A stretch of 64,000 nt of DNA, taken from assembly GCA_965279115.1 (NCBI GenBank), contig OZ257137.1:248001-312000 (forward strand), given 5' to 3'. The notes below the pieces were generated by a model. That model worked only from the letters and a program-made list of their open reading frames with translations. It ran no database searches and was not told the origin of the DNA. The stretch is from JAEUOS01 sp965279115 (GTDB lineage Bacteria > Pseudomonadota > Gammaproteobacteria > Burkholderiales > JAEUOS01). A program made the position numbers and the translations under genes. Below, piece after piece: positions 49,675 through 58,292 of the stretch. Every line of letters begins with the position of its first letter. Position 1 is the first letter of the stretch.

Positions 49675-51285
49675 TTAGAAGGGAACGCCGAGTTCGGCCA
49701 GTTGCGCGGAAATGCGGTCCAGCACAGCCGGCGGGAACACCATCGCCTCCTTGTACTGGGTCACAGAGAAGCGCGGATAGGCCGCCAGCAGAATGTCGCA
49801 GGACGCGCGCGCTTCACCCAGCCGGCCGGCGCCAAACAACGCCGGCGCCAGGTTGCGGTGTATCCACAGGGCGTTGGGTCGTTCCTGCAGTCCGCGCATG
49901 AAGAGGTCGGAGGCCGCCCGGTCGTCGCCCACCACCTGCCGGGCCGACGCCAGTCCGACGTAGTTGTTGAAGTTCATCGGGTCGAGCGGGCTCAGGCGCA
50001 GCGCCTTCTCGAAAGCGGGTGCCGCTTCCTCCGAACGATCGGTATATACCTCCAGCCAGCCGATTCGGCTCCATGCCCAGGCCGCGTTCGGATCGATCGC
50101 GATGGCACGCTCCAGCATGACGCGCGCTACGCCAAAGTTGCGGGCCAGCGTGTGCACCGTCCCGAGCACCGCCAGGATCAGCGGATCGTCGGTGGACTGA
50201 CTCACGGCCCGGTCGGCGAGCCGCAACGCGCGCGCCTGCGCGGCCGCGATGTCCTCCACCCAGTTGTAGACCGAGCGCTGCGCCCAGCACCACGCGGCCA
50301 GCGCCAAAGCGAGCGGATAGTCCGGGTCGATGCTCAGCGCCTGGTCCAGCGACTCGAGCGCGCGATCGGCCGCCTCCGCCTCGAGCAGCCACACATGGCG
50401 CATGGCCCGCATCGTATGGTCATAGGCGCCAAGTTCCTGGGGCCGCTTGCGGCGCGAGCGGGTGATCTCCGCCTGCCTGATCGAGGGCTGGAGCGCGCCC
50501 GCCACCTGCCCGGTGATACGGTCCTGCAGGTCGAAAATGTCATCGACCGCGCCGTCGAACTTCTCCGCCCAAAGGTGCGCGCCATGCGCGGTCTCGACCA
50601 GCTGGACGGTGACGCGGATACGGGCGCTTTCGCGCTGCACGCTCCCCTCCAGCAGGTAGGCCACGCCGAGTTGCCGGCCGATGTCCTGGGCCATGGCCGA
50701 GCGCCCCTTGTAGACGAAGGCCGAATTTCTCGCGATGACAAAAAACTCGCGAACCCGGGAAAGCCCCGCGGTGATCGACTCGACCACCCCATCGGCGAAG
50801 TATTCCTGTGCGGGGTCGCCGCTCATGTTCTGGAACGGCAAAACCGCGATCGAAGGCTTGTCGGGCGGCACCAGCCGCTCCCGGCTGGCGTCAGCTTCTG
50901 CACCATGCGCCACTACGGCCGCATCGTGCTTCGCCAACGAATCCCCGGCGGTGTTGTACGTCGAGGCGAGCTCCTCGACCAGCTTCACGTCGGCGACAAA
51001 GCGAAAGCCCTTGCGCGAAGCAGTGCGGATGATCCGCTGCGCGTCGCCGCTGTCCGCCAGCGCCTTGCGGGCGGCATTGACACGGCTTGACAGGGTCGAC
51101 TCGGACACGACCCTGTCTTTCCAGATCGAGTCGTAGAGATCGGCCTTGCTGACTACCCGTTCGCGATTCTCGATCAGGTAGATCAACAGGTCCAGCACCT
51201 GCGGTTCGACAGGCACGGCGCCGCCGGCGCGCCGCAGTTCGCGCCGCGACACATCCAGCTCGAAATCCTCAAACCTGAACAGCAT
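49675..51285 (-). CDS. winged-helix/TPR transcriptional regulator (CadC/cyclase-type)
   Basis: A 536-residue regulator with three parts. Residues 1-100 form an OmpR/CadC-type winged helix (FEDFELDVSRRELRRAGGAVPVEPQVLDLLIYLIENRERVVSKADLYDSIW...RKGFRFVADV). Residues about 140-275 form the TolB-like domain common in this group (SIAVLPFQNMSGDPAQEYFADGVVESI...LLEGSVQRESARIRVTVQLVETAHGAHLWAEKFD). Residues about 290-510 are TPR-like repeats. No transmembrane helix separates the parts, so unlike CadC it is soluble. It starts 12 bp after the stop of the VOC enzyme gene, so both probably share a transcript. Confidence 0.87.
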   Translation of the reverse strand: MLFRFEDFELDVSRRELRRAGGAVPVEPQVLDLLIYLIENRERVVSKADLYDSIWKDRVVSESTLSSRVNAARKALADSGDAQRIIRTASRKGFRFVADVKLVEELASTYNTAGDSLAKHDAAVVAHGAEADASRERLVPPDKPSIAVLPFQNMSGDPAQEYFADGVVESITAGLSRVREFFVIARNSAFVYKGRSAMAQDIGRQLGVAYLLEGSVQRESARIRVTVQLVETAHGAHLWAEKFDGAVDDIFDLQDRITGQVAGALQPSIRQAEITRSRRKRPQELGAYDHTMRAMRHVWLLEAEAADRALESLDQALSIDPDYPLALALAAWCWAQRSVYNWVEDIAAAQARALRLADRAVSQSTDDPLILAVLGTVHTLARNFGVARVMLERAIAIDPNAAWAWSRIGWLEVYTDRSEEAAPAFEKALRLSPLDPMNFNNYVGLASARQVVGDDRAASDLFMRGLQERPNALWIHRNLAPALFGAGRLGEARASCDILLAAYPRFSVTQYKEAMVFPPAVLDRISAQLAELGVPF

Positions 51286-51297
51286 GCAGCGCGCCGC

Positions 51298-52203
51298 TCA
51301 GCCCGGCGGCATGTGCCAGAGCGCGGCCTCGTGCCCGGTGGCGTAGAAGGTATTGGTCACGTCAGGGTTGCGGTTGACATAGAGGCGCGCGTACATCGGA
51401 TGGCGCATGCTGCGCACCTCGTGCTCCAGCGTCGCGGCCACCGCGCCGGACTGCGGATCGACAATATCCTGGAAGCGGTACTGGCTGGCGTCGCTTTCCT
51501 CGGTGATGAGGCCGCGTTCGAGCAGGCGGCGGTGCACGCCGGAAAAGTCCGCCACGGTGATCTGGATATGATGGCCGTCGTAGGGTGGCAGTTCACGCGT
51601 GGTTTCGCGGAACATGAGGCTGCCGTTGAGCCCGGTCGAAACCCGCACGAACGCCCCGCCGGCATCCGAGCCGCTCGCCACCTGCGCGGCGAAAATCTCG
51701 TCGTAAAACCGTGCGATACCCGCCAGCGCGCCAGGCGCGACATCGATCTCGACATACGGCATGCCCAGCACGATGCGGCCAAAGCGCGCCGCGTCCGGCG
51801 CGTGCACGCGAATCCGGTTGCCCCACGGGCAGGTGACATTGACCACATCCCCCTCGCGCGAATGCGAAAACGCGGTCTCCTTCAGGCGCGGTGCAATCCG
51901 TGCCAGGCGCGCCATCAGGGCATCGAGGTCGGGCATCACCAGCCCGGTGGTGCCGCGCAGCACCTGCGCCTGTGCCACCGGCAGGTGGAACTGGCAGGTG
52001 CCCACGTTCATCCAGGCGTTGTCCACGCCGGTCACGAGATACGGATCGCGCGTCAGGCCCAGGCCCATCACATAGAAGATGATGGCCAGGCGCTGGTCCG
52101 GCACGCGCACGTTGAGATGGCCGAACTCGACGATGTTGCCGATGTCCTGGGTGGTGCGGTCGAACACGGGCCGCGCGGGGGTTTCGGGACGGGCGGGATT
52201 CAT
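51298..52203 (-). CDS. two-module VOC enzyme (extradiol-dioxygenase-like)
   Basis: A 301-residue vicinal-oxygen-chelate protein with two modules. The N-terminal module begins EFGHLNVRVPDQRLAIIFYVMGLGL; the C-terminal module begins PYVEIDVAPGALAGIARFYDEIFAAQ and includes GHHIQITVADFSGVHRRLLERGLI. Histidines in GHLNV and GHHIQI lie where extradiol dioxygenases and glyoxalases bind metal. Ring cleavage is possible but unproven. The ATG at 52203 follows GGAGGA; 20 upstream codons are non-coding. It diverges from the coxM-like gene. Confidence 0.75.
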   Translation of the reverse strand: MNPARPETPARPVFDRTTQDIGNIVEFGHLNVRVPDQRLAIIFYVMGLGLTRDPYLVTGVDNAWMNVGTCQFHLPVAQAQVLRGTTGLVMPDLDALMARLARIAPRLKETAFSHSREGDVVNVTCPWGNRIRVHAPDAARFGRIVLGMPYVEIDVAPGALAGIARFYDEIFAAQVASGSDAGGAFVRVSTGLNGSLMFRETTRELPPYDGHHIQITVADFSGVHRRLLERGLITEESDASQYRFQDIVDPQSGAVAATLEHEVRSMRHPMYARLYVNRNPDVTNTFYATGHEAALWHMPPG

Positions 52204-52290
52204 GGCATTTCCTCCGTAGGCAGCGACATCAGGCAGGCCGGCAGTATAGGGGCACGGCAGCACGCAGGGTAATCACCATGCGCCGCCCGG

Positions 52291-52302
52291 CCCAAGCTTG
52301 GG
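52291..52302. promoter_or_regulatory. 12-bp palindrome CCCAAGCTTGGG
   Basis: A perfect palindrome in the 142-bp region between the divergent VOC (52203) and coxM-like (52346) genes. It overlaps the candidate -35 box at 52298-52303, consistent with a repressor site or a coincidence around a HindIII-type sequence. Confidence 0.35.
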
Positions 52303-52326
52303 TAATATCCGCTCCCGGACTATCAA
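52298..52326 (+). promoter_or_regulatory. candidate promoter for the coxMSL operon
   Basis: TTGGGT (52298-52303) and TATCAA (52321-52326) with a 17-base spacer lie 20 bp upstream of the coxM-like ATG. Both hexamers are imperfect, so confidence is low. Confidence 0.3.
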
Positions 52327-52345
52327 GAACAAACGCGGAGACCCC

Positions 52346-53200
52346 ATGAAAGCCCCACCCTTCGCCTACCGGCGCGCCGAAAACCTGTCGGCGGCCTGCG
52401 CGCTGCTCGACACCCACGGCGGCAACGCGCGCATCCTGGCCGGCGGCCAGAGCCTGATCCCCACCCTCAACCTGCGGCTATCGCAGCCGGATCTGCTGAT
52501 CGACATCTCGCAGATCGCCGAATTGCGCGGCATCCGCGTGACGGCAAACGAAATCGTCATCGGCGCCCTCACCCGCCATGTGGATATCGAACGCTCGGCG
52601 GACCTCGCGCGCCTGTGCCCGACGCTTGTGGAAGCAGCGCGCCACATCGCCCACCCCGCCATCCGCAATCGCGGCACCATCGGCGGATCGGTCGCGCTGG
52701 CCGACCCGGCCGCCGAATGGCCCGCCGCAACCCTGGCCTTCAACATGTCGCTCACCCTCGCCTCCAGCAAGGGGGAACGCAAGCTGGCCGCGACCGACTT
52801 CTTCAAGGGCCTGTACGAAACCGCGCTCGAGCCGGGCGAGGTGTTGAAGAGCATCCATGTGCCGCTCCCCGTAGCGGGGGTCAAATCCGCCTTCGGCGAA
52901 CTCACGCGCCGCAGCGGCGACTATGCCATTGCTGGCGCATTCGTCAACGCATCTGTCGCCGGCGGCAAGCTCGCCGGCGTGCGCATCGCGTTCTTCGGCG
53001 TCGCCACCCAGCCCATCCTCGCCACCGGCGCGATGAAGGCGCTCGAAGGCAGCACCGGCGATGCCGCGGCACTGACTGCCGCGCGCGCCTGCCTGGAAGC
53101 CGACCTCGACCCGATTGCCGACCTCTACAACAGCCGCGCCACCAAGCTGCACCTCTCCGGCGTGCTGCTCGGCCGCCTCGTCGCCAAGCTCACCGCCTGA
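52346..53200 (+). CDS. molybdenum hydroxylase FAD subunit (CoxM-like)
   Basis: A 284-residue FAD-binding subunit of the xanthine-oxidase/CO-dehydrogenase family. It begins FAYRRAENLSAACALLDTHGGNARILAGGQSLIPTLNLRLSQPDLLIDI, with the AGGQSL flavin motif, and has HPAIRNRGTIGGSVALADPAAEWPAATLAF, the TIGG motif. It passes electrons from the iron-sulfur subunit to an acceptor. ATG at 52346 follows GCGGAG. It is first of three genes (M, S, L) on the plus strand. Confidence 0.92.
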   Translation: MKAPPFAYRRAENLSAACALLDTHGGNARILAGGQSLIPTLNLRLSQPDLLIDISQIAELRGIRVTANEIVIGALTRHVDIERSADLARLCPTLVEAARHIAHPAIRNRGTIGGSVALADPAAEWPAATLAFNMSLTLASSKGERKLAATDFFKGLYETALEPGEVLKSIHVPLPVAGVKSAFGELTRRSGDYAIAGAFVNASVAGGKLAGVRIAFFGVATQPILATGAMKALEGSTGDAAALTAARACLEADLDPIADLYNSRATKLHLSGVLLGRLVAKLTA

Positions 53201-53211
53201 AAGACACCACC

Positions 53212-53715
53212 ATGGACAACATGATCACCGTCAACCTCAAGGTCAATGGCGTCGACGTCAGCAAAAGCGTCGAGCCGCGCACCCACCTGGTCGATTTCCT
53301 GCGTAACGAACTTTCCCTCACTGGCTCGCATGCGGGCTGCGAACACGGTGTGTGTGGCGCCTGCACCGTGCTGGTCAACGGTGAAATCGTGCGCGGCTGC
53401 CTGACGCTGGCCTGCCAGCTCGAAGGCGCGCATGTGCAAACCGTCGAGGGCCTCACTGAATCGGGTGCGATCGCCGACCTGCAGGCCGCCTTCCACCAGC
53501 GCAACTCCCTGCAATGCGGCTACTGCACGCCCGGCATGCTGGTATGCGCCACCGCTCTGCTGGACGAACATCCGCATGCCACCCGCGAGGAAATCCGCGA
53601 ATACCTGTCCGGCAACTATTGCCGCTGCACCGGCTACGAGGCGATCGTCGACGCCATCGAATCCACCATGAAGAACCGGGCGGCCGGCAAGGCGCTCGCC
53701 AAGGAGGGCGCATGA
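53212..53715 (+). CDS. molybdenum hydroxylase 2Fe-2S subunit (CoxS-like)
   Basis: A 167-residue iron-sulfur subunit. The ferredoxin-type cluster is in GCEHGVCGACTVLVNGEIVRGC and the second in QCGYCTPGMLVCATALL plus YCRCTGYEAIVDA. Length and layout are those of CoxS. It lies 11 bp after the FAD subunit and overlaps the large subunit by four bases. Confidence 0.93.
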   Translation: MDNMITVNLKVNGVDVSKSVEPRTHLVDFLRNELSLTGSHAGCEHGVCGACTVLVNGEIVRGCLTLACQLEGAHVQTVEGLTESGAIADLQAAFHQRNSLQCGYCTPGMLVCATALLDEHPHATREEIREYLSGNYCRCTGYEAIVDAIESTMKNRAAGKALAKEGA

Positions 53716-56084
53716 ACGCTCCCGTCCCGGGCCTGAAGCCCACCACCTACATTGGCCAGGACACCCCGCGTCCCAACGCGCGGCGCCTCCTGGCCGGGCG
53801 CGGCCAGTATGTCGACGACATGCACCTGCCGCGCGAACTGCATGCCACCTTTGTGCGCAGCCCGCACGCGCACGCGCGCATCACCCGGCTCGACCTCTCC
53901 AAGGCGCGCCAGGCCAAGGGCGTGTTCTGGTGCGGCACCGGGCAGGACGTCGCCACGGTGGTGTCGCCGTGGGTCGGCGTGCTGACCCACTTCAAGGGCC
54001 TCAAGTCGGCGCCCCAGTACGCGGTGGCGCTCGACCGCGCCACCTGGCAGGGCGAGGCGGTGGCGGTGGTCGTCGCGCAAACCCGTGCGCAGGCCGAGGA
54101 CGCCGCGTTGCTCGTGGAAGTCGACTACGAAACCCTGCCGGCAGTCACCAACATGGAAACCGCGCTCGATGCGGCCACGCCGGTGATCCACCCGGACCTG
54201 GGCGACAACCTTGCCTTCACCCGCGGGGTCGATACCGGCGGGGTCGGAGACGTCTTCGCCGGCGCGCACCTGGTGGTGGAAGACACCTTCCGCTTCGGCC
54301 GTCACACCGGCGTATGCCTGGAACCGCGCGCCATCACCGCCGACTACAACGCCTCGGAAGGCCAGCTCACCGTCTACCTGGGCAACCAGGCCCCGCACAT
54401 GATGCGCGACATCTTCGCCAAGCATCTGGACATGCCGGAGGCCAACGTGCGCGTCATCGCGCGTGACGTCGGCGGCAGCTTCGGCATCAAGGTGCATGTG
54501 TACCCGGACGAGATGGCGATTGTCGGCGTGGCCAAGCTGCTCGGCCGGCCGATCCGCTACTCGGCTGACCGGCTCGAATCCATGTCCACCGACATCCATG
54601 CCCGCGAACACCTCGTCAAGGCGCGGATGGCGGTCGACAAGGACGGCCGCATCCTCGCCTTCGACATGGATGACCTCACCGGCATCGGGCCGTATTCGGT
54701 CTACCCGCGCACCAGCGCGGTCGAGGGCAACCAGGTGGTCAACCTCACCGGCGGGCCCTACGATTTCCGGCACTACATCGCCAACCTCAGGGTGGTGTTC
54801 CAGAACAAGACCCCAACCTGCCAGTACCGCGCCGTGGGTCACCCCATCGCCGTGGCGGTGACCGAAGGCCTGGTCGACCTGGCCGCGCAAAAGCTCGGCA
54901 TGGACCCGGCGGAATTCCGCCGCGTCAACCTGATTCCCGACGACAAGTATCCCTACACCTCGGCTTCGGGCCTGAAGTTCGAACAGCTTTCGCACCACGC
55001 CTGCCTGGACAAGCTGTTGAAGCTGATGGACTACCCCAAGCTGCGCGCCGAGCAGGCGGCCTTGCGCGCCAAGGGCATCCACCGCGGCATCGGCCTGGCG
55101 GCACTCATCGAGGTGACCAACCCGTCGGCGCTTTTCTATGGCGTGGGCGGGGCGCGCATCTCGGCACAGGACGGCTGCACGCTGCGTCTCGAACCCACCG
55201 GCTGGGTCACCGCCATCACCGGCGTGACCGAGCAGGGCCAGGGTACCGAGGGCATGATCGCGCAGGTAGTGGCCTCCGCGGTGGGCATCCCGGTCGAGCA
55301 TGTGCGCGTGATCACCGGCGACACCGACGTCACCCCCTACGGCGGCGGCACCTGGGCCTCGCGCGCGGCCGGCATCGGCGGCGAAGCAGCGCTGCAGGCC
55401 GGCAAGGAACTCAAGGCCAACATCCTCGCGCTGGCCGCCGCCATCCTGCAACGCGACGCCGCCGGCATGGACCTGCGCCAGAGCCAGATCGTCGACCGCG
55501 CCACCGGCGAGGTACTTCAGCCGCTCTCGGAGACCGCCCGCATCGGCCAGTACCGTCCCGACACCCTGCCGCGCGAATTCCAGCCGCAGTTGTCCGTCAC
55601 CCGCCAGTACGGCCAGCGCGACTGGCCGTTCGTGTTCACCAACGGCATCCAGGCGAGCTACGTCGAGGTCGACCCTGACACCGGCTTCACCAAACTGCTC
55701 AAGCACTGGATGGTGGAAGACTGCGGCACCATCATCAATCCCATGCTGGTGGACGAGCAGTTGCGCGGCGGCATCGCGCAGGGCATCGGCGCGGCCATGC
55801 TCGAGGAAATCCTGTACGACGAGGACGGCAACCTGAAGAACGGCACCCTCGCCGACTACCTGGTGCCGATGGCGGCGGAAATGCCCGACATGGTGTTCGG
55901 CCATGTCGAGACGCCGACGCGCTCCTCGGAACTCGGCGCCAAGGGCGCGGGCGAAGCCGGTACCGCCGGCGCGCCGGCCGCGGTGATGAACGCCATCAAC
56001 GATGCGCTCGCGCCGTTCAAGGCACGGGTGACCGACCAGCCGTTCACGCCGGAGCGCCTGCTGAAGGCACTGGGCAAGGTGTAG
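53712..56084 (+). CDS. molybdenum hydroxylase large subunit (CoxL-like)
   Basis: A 790-residue molybdopterin-binding large subunit. Segments include RLLAGRGQYVDDMHLPRELHATFVRSPHAHARI, DVGGSFGIKVHVYPDE (first cofactor loop), TPTCQYRAVGHP at the active-site loop, GVTEQGQGTEGMIAQVVASAVG and the catalytic glutamate in GAKGAGEAGTAGAPAAVMNAIND. The QYRAVGHP loop differs from the A-Y-x-C-S-F-R of true CO dehydrogenase, so it is a hydroxylase of an aromatic, heterocyclic or aldehyde substrate. It ends at a GC-rich hairpin. Confidence 0.92.
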   Translation: MNAPVPGLKPTTYIGQDTPRPNARRLLAGRGQYVDDMHLPRELHATFVRSPHAHARITRLDLSKARQAKGVFWCGTGQDVATVVSPWVGVLTHFKGLKSAPQYAVALDRATWQGEAVAVVVAQTRAQAEDAALLVEVDYETLPAVTNMETALDAATPVIHPDLGDNLAFTRGVDTGGVGDVFAGAHLVVEDTFRFGRHTGVCLEPRAITADYNASEGQLTVYLGNQAPHMMRDIFAKHLDMPEANVRVIARDVGGSFGIKVHVYPDEMAIVGVAKLLGRPIRYSADRLESMSTDIHAREHLVKARMAVDKDGRILAFDMDDLTGIGPYSVYPRTSAVEGNQVVNLTGGPYDFRHYIANLRVVFQNKTPTCQYRAVGHPIAVAVTEGLVDLAAQKLGMDPAEFRRVNLIPDDKYPYTSASGLKFEQLSHHACLDKLLKLMDYPKLRAEQAALRAKGIHRGIGLAALIEVTNPSALFYGVGGARISAQDGCTLRLEPTGWVTAITGVTEQGQGTEGMIAQVVASAVGIPVEHVRVITGDTDVTPYGGGTWASRAAGIGGEAALQAGKELKANILALAAAILQRDAAGMDLRQSQIVDRATGEVLQPLSETARIGQYRPDTLPREFQPQLSVTRQYGQRDWPFVFTNGIQASYVEVDPDTGFTKLLKHWMVEDCGTIINPMLVDEQLRGGIAQGIGAAMLEEILYDEDGNLKNGTLADYLVPMAAEMPDMVFGHVETPTRSSELGAKGAGEAGTAGAPAAVMNAINDALAPFKARVTDQPFTPERLLKALGKV

Positions 56085-56092
56085 GGCATCAA

Positions 56093-56114
56093 GGGCCGCC
56101 CGGCGGGGCGGCCC
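56093..56114. terminator. GC-rich hairpin between coxL and convergent Bug gene
   Basis: A perfect 9-bp stem GGGCCGCCC/GGGCGGCCC with a GGCG loop fills the gap between the stops of the convergent genes (56084 and 56115). No T-tract; likely a barrier to read-through on both strands. Confidence 0.5.
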
Positions 56115-57083
56115 CTACTGCGGCTTCAACCCCACATCCTTGGCGATGCGGCCGAAGATGCCGCTCCAGTCTTCATATCGCTTGCGCAGTTCTTCCGGCG
56201 TGGAAGGCGTGGCCACCGAGCCGGTCTTGGCGAGCTTTTCGCGCAAGTCGGCCGAGGTGAGGCTTTGCACCATCGCGCGATTGAGAACCTCGACCACCTC
56301 GCGCGGCATGCCCGCCGGGCCCATGATGCTGCGCCAGGCCGGCATCTCGTAGCCGGGAAGGCCGGCCTCGATCATGGTGGGCACCTCGGGCAGCACTTCG
56401 GAACGCACCCGGGCCGTGGTGGCCAGCACGCGCAACTTGTCCTTGTTGGCCACCGCATTGGCCACGGCGGGGAAAAAATAGTCCAGGCGCCCGGCCACCA
56501 TGTCGATGATGGCCTCGGGCGCGCCCTTGTACGGCACCTCGATGGCGTCGATGCCGGCCATGCCGTTGAAGAGTTTCACCGCCCAGTAAGGGATCTGCCC
56601 CACTCCCAGCGTGCCGTAGGAAAGTTTGCCGGGACGCGCCTTCGCATGGGCGATGAACTCGCGCACGTTCTGCACCGGCAGCGCCGGATTGGCCACGAAG
56701 GCCCAAGGCACGGTCTCGATAAGCGAAATCGGCGTGAAGTCACGCTGCAGGTTGTAGCCCATGTTGGCGTTGACCAGGTGGGAGCCTGCCATCGACCCGC
56801 CCGCCAGCAGCAGGGTGTAACCGTCCGGCGGCGCCTTGGCCACATAGGTCTGGCCGATCATGCCGCCGGCGCCGGGGCGGTTCTCGACCACCACCTGCTG
56901 GCCCAGCACCTCGCTCATCTTGGCCGCCAGCAGGCGCGCCGGAATGTCGTCACCCCCGCCGGCTGCGGCCGCCACCACCATGCGCACCGGACGGTTCGGA
57001 TAGCCGACCTGGCCGAATGTGCCGAAGGGCGCGGCCAGCAGCCCCGCGTTGACGGCCAGAATGAGCTTGCGACGATTGTTCAT
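56115..57083 (-). CDS. Bug/TctC-family periplasmic receptor
   Basis: A 322-residue receptor with leader NNRRKLILAVNAGLLAAPFGTFGQ and segments YPNRPVRMVVAAAAGGGDDIPARLLAA, VVVENRPGAGGMIGQTYVAKAPPDGY, VPYKGAPEAIIDMVAGR and PEVPTMIEAGLPGYEMPAW. GGGDD stands where most Bug proteins have PGGxxD. ATG at 57083 follows GGAG; the ATG four codons earlier is less well placed. It is 31 bp downstream of the M20 amidohydrolase gene. Confidence 0.9.
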   Translation of the reverse strand: MNNRRKLILAVNAGLLAAPFGTFGQVGYPNRPVRMVVAAAAGGGDDIPARLLAAKMSEVLGQQVVVENRPGAGGMIGQTYVAKAPPDGYTLLLAGGSMAGSHLVNANMGYNLQRDFTPISLIETVPWAFVANPALPVQNVREFIAHAKARPGKLSYGTLGVGQIPYWAVKLFNGMAGIDAIEVPYKGAPEAIIDMVAGRLDYFFPAVANAVANKDKLRVLATTARVRSEVLPEVPTMIEAGLPGYEMPAWRSIMGPAGMPREVVEVLNRAMVQSLTSADLREKLAKTGSVATPSTPEELRKRYEDWSGIFGRIAKDVGLKPQ

Positions 57084-57114
57084 TGCGTTCTCCATTCGAT
57101 GAAATCCCTCAACC

Positions 57115-58281
57115 TCAAGGCGCGAGCCGGGTCTCGACGATGCGTGCGAAAACGCTGGCGCCCAGCGACAGTGCCGCATCGTTGAAGTCGTACGACGGGT
57201 TGTGCACCTCGCAGGCGCCTTCGCCGGCGCCATTGCCGATGTTGAAGTAACAGCCCGGCACCTTCTCCAGCATGAAGGAAAAATCCTCCGAGGCGACGAT
57301 CAGGTTGGGATTGCGGTTGACGTTGTCCTCGCCCACCACCGCAGCGCACACATCGGCGACGAAGGCCGCCTCGCTGGCGTCGTTCACGGTGGGCGCGAAG
57401 ATCACACGAAAGTCGAGCTCCGCGCTCGCGCCAAAAGCCTCGGCCGTGCCCTTGACCACGCGCCGCATGCCGGTTTCGATCAGGTTCATCACGTCACGTG
57501 TGAATGCACGTACCGTGCCTGAAAGCTGGGCCGTCTGCGGGATCACGTTGTAGGCATCGCCGCCATGGATCTTGGTGACCGACACCACCGCCGCGTCGAG
57601 CGGGCGCACATTGCGCGAGACGATGCTCTGCAGCGCGATCGAGATGTGCGAGGCCACCAGCACCGGGTCGATGCCCGATTCCGGCCGCGCGCCATGCGCG
57701 CCGCGGCCAGTCACGTGAATGTCGAAGTAGGCGCCACCGGCCATCATCGGCCCGCCGCGCACCGCGAACTTGCCTACCGGCAGGCCGGGACGGTTGTGCA
57801 TGCCGAACACCGCCTGGCACGGGAAGCGCTCGAACAGGCCATCCTCGAGCATGGCGCGCGCCCCGCCCAGGCCTTCTTCAGCCGGCTGGAAGATGAAATT
57901 GACCACGCCGTCGAAATTGCGTGTTTGCGCCAGGTACTTGGCTGCGCCGAGCAGCATGGTGGTGTGGCCATCGTGCCCGCAGGCGTGCATGCGGCCGGCC
58001 TGGGTGGAACGGTGCGCAAAGGTGTTGGCCTCGACAATCGGCAGCGCGTCCATGTCGGCACGCAGCCCGATGGCGCGCTCGCCGCGACCGCCACGCAGCA
58101 CGCCCACCACGCCGGTCTTGCCGACACCGCGATGCACCTCGATGCCGAAGGCCTCGAGCTTCTGCGCCACCAACTGGGCGGTGCGCGTTTCCTCGAAGCC
58201 GAGCTCCGGGTGGGCGTGGATGTCGCGCCGCCAGTGCGTCATTTCTTCCTGCAGGGTGGCGATCTTGTCGACCAGTGCCAT
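57115..58281 (-). CDS. M20-family amidohydrolase (hippurate-hydrolase-like)
   Basis: A 388-residue M20D metallopeptidase-type amidohydrolase of the IAA-amino-acid/hippurate hydrolase group, which splits N-acyl or N-aroyl amino acids. Metal sites are visible: LRADMDALPI, MHACGHDGHTTMLLGAAKYLA, FQPAEEGLGGARAML (catalytic E-E) and the late VASEDFSFMLEKVPGCYF. The dimerisation domain contains GRGAHGARPESGIDPV. ATG at 58281 follows GGAAGA. It lies between two Bug receptor genes on the same strand, which suggests that an amide-linked compound is the substrate. Confidence 0.9.
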   Translation of the reverse strand: MALVDKIATLQEEMTHWRRDIHAHPELGFEETRTAQLVAQKLEAFGIEVHRGVGKTGVVGVLRGGRGERAIGLRADMDALPIVEANTFAHRSTQAGRMHACGHDGHTTMLLGAAKYLAQTRNFDGVVNFIFQPAEEGLGGARAMLEDGLFERFPCQAVFGMHNRPGLPVGKFAVRGGPMMAGGAYFDIHVTGRGAHGARPESGIDPVLVASHISIALQSIVSRNVRPLDAAVVSVTKIHGGDAYNVIPQTAQLSGTVRAFTRDVMNLIETGMRRVVKGTAEAFGASAELDFRVIFAPTVNDASEAAFVADVCAAVVGEDNVNRNPNLIVASEDFSFMLEKVPGCYFNIGNGAGEGACEVHNPSYDFNDAALSLGASVFARIVETRLAP

Positions 58282-58292
58282 GGCATTCTTCC

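Noticed and set aside
53634..55904. A 756-residue minus-strand open frame opposite coxL
   Set aside because: Antisense shadow of the coxL gene, whose cofactor motifs are unmistakable.
53712..56084. Carbon monoxide dehydrogenase as the function of the coxMSL-type operon
   Set aside because: The active-site loop is QYRAVGHP rather than the A-Y-x-C-S-F-R of CO dehydrogenase, so CO oxidation is unlikely.
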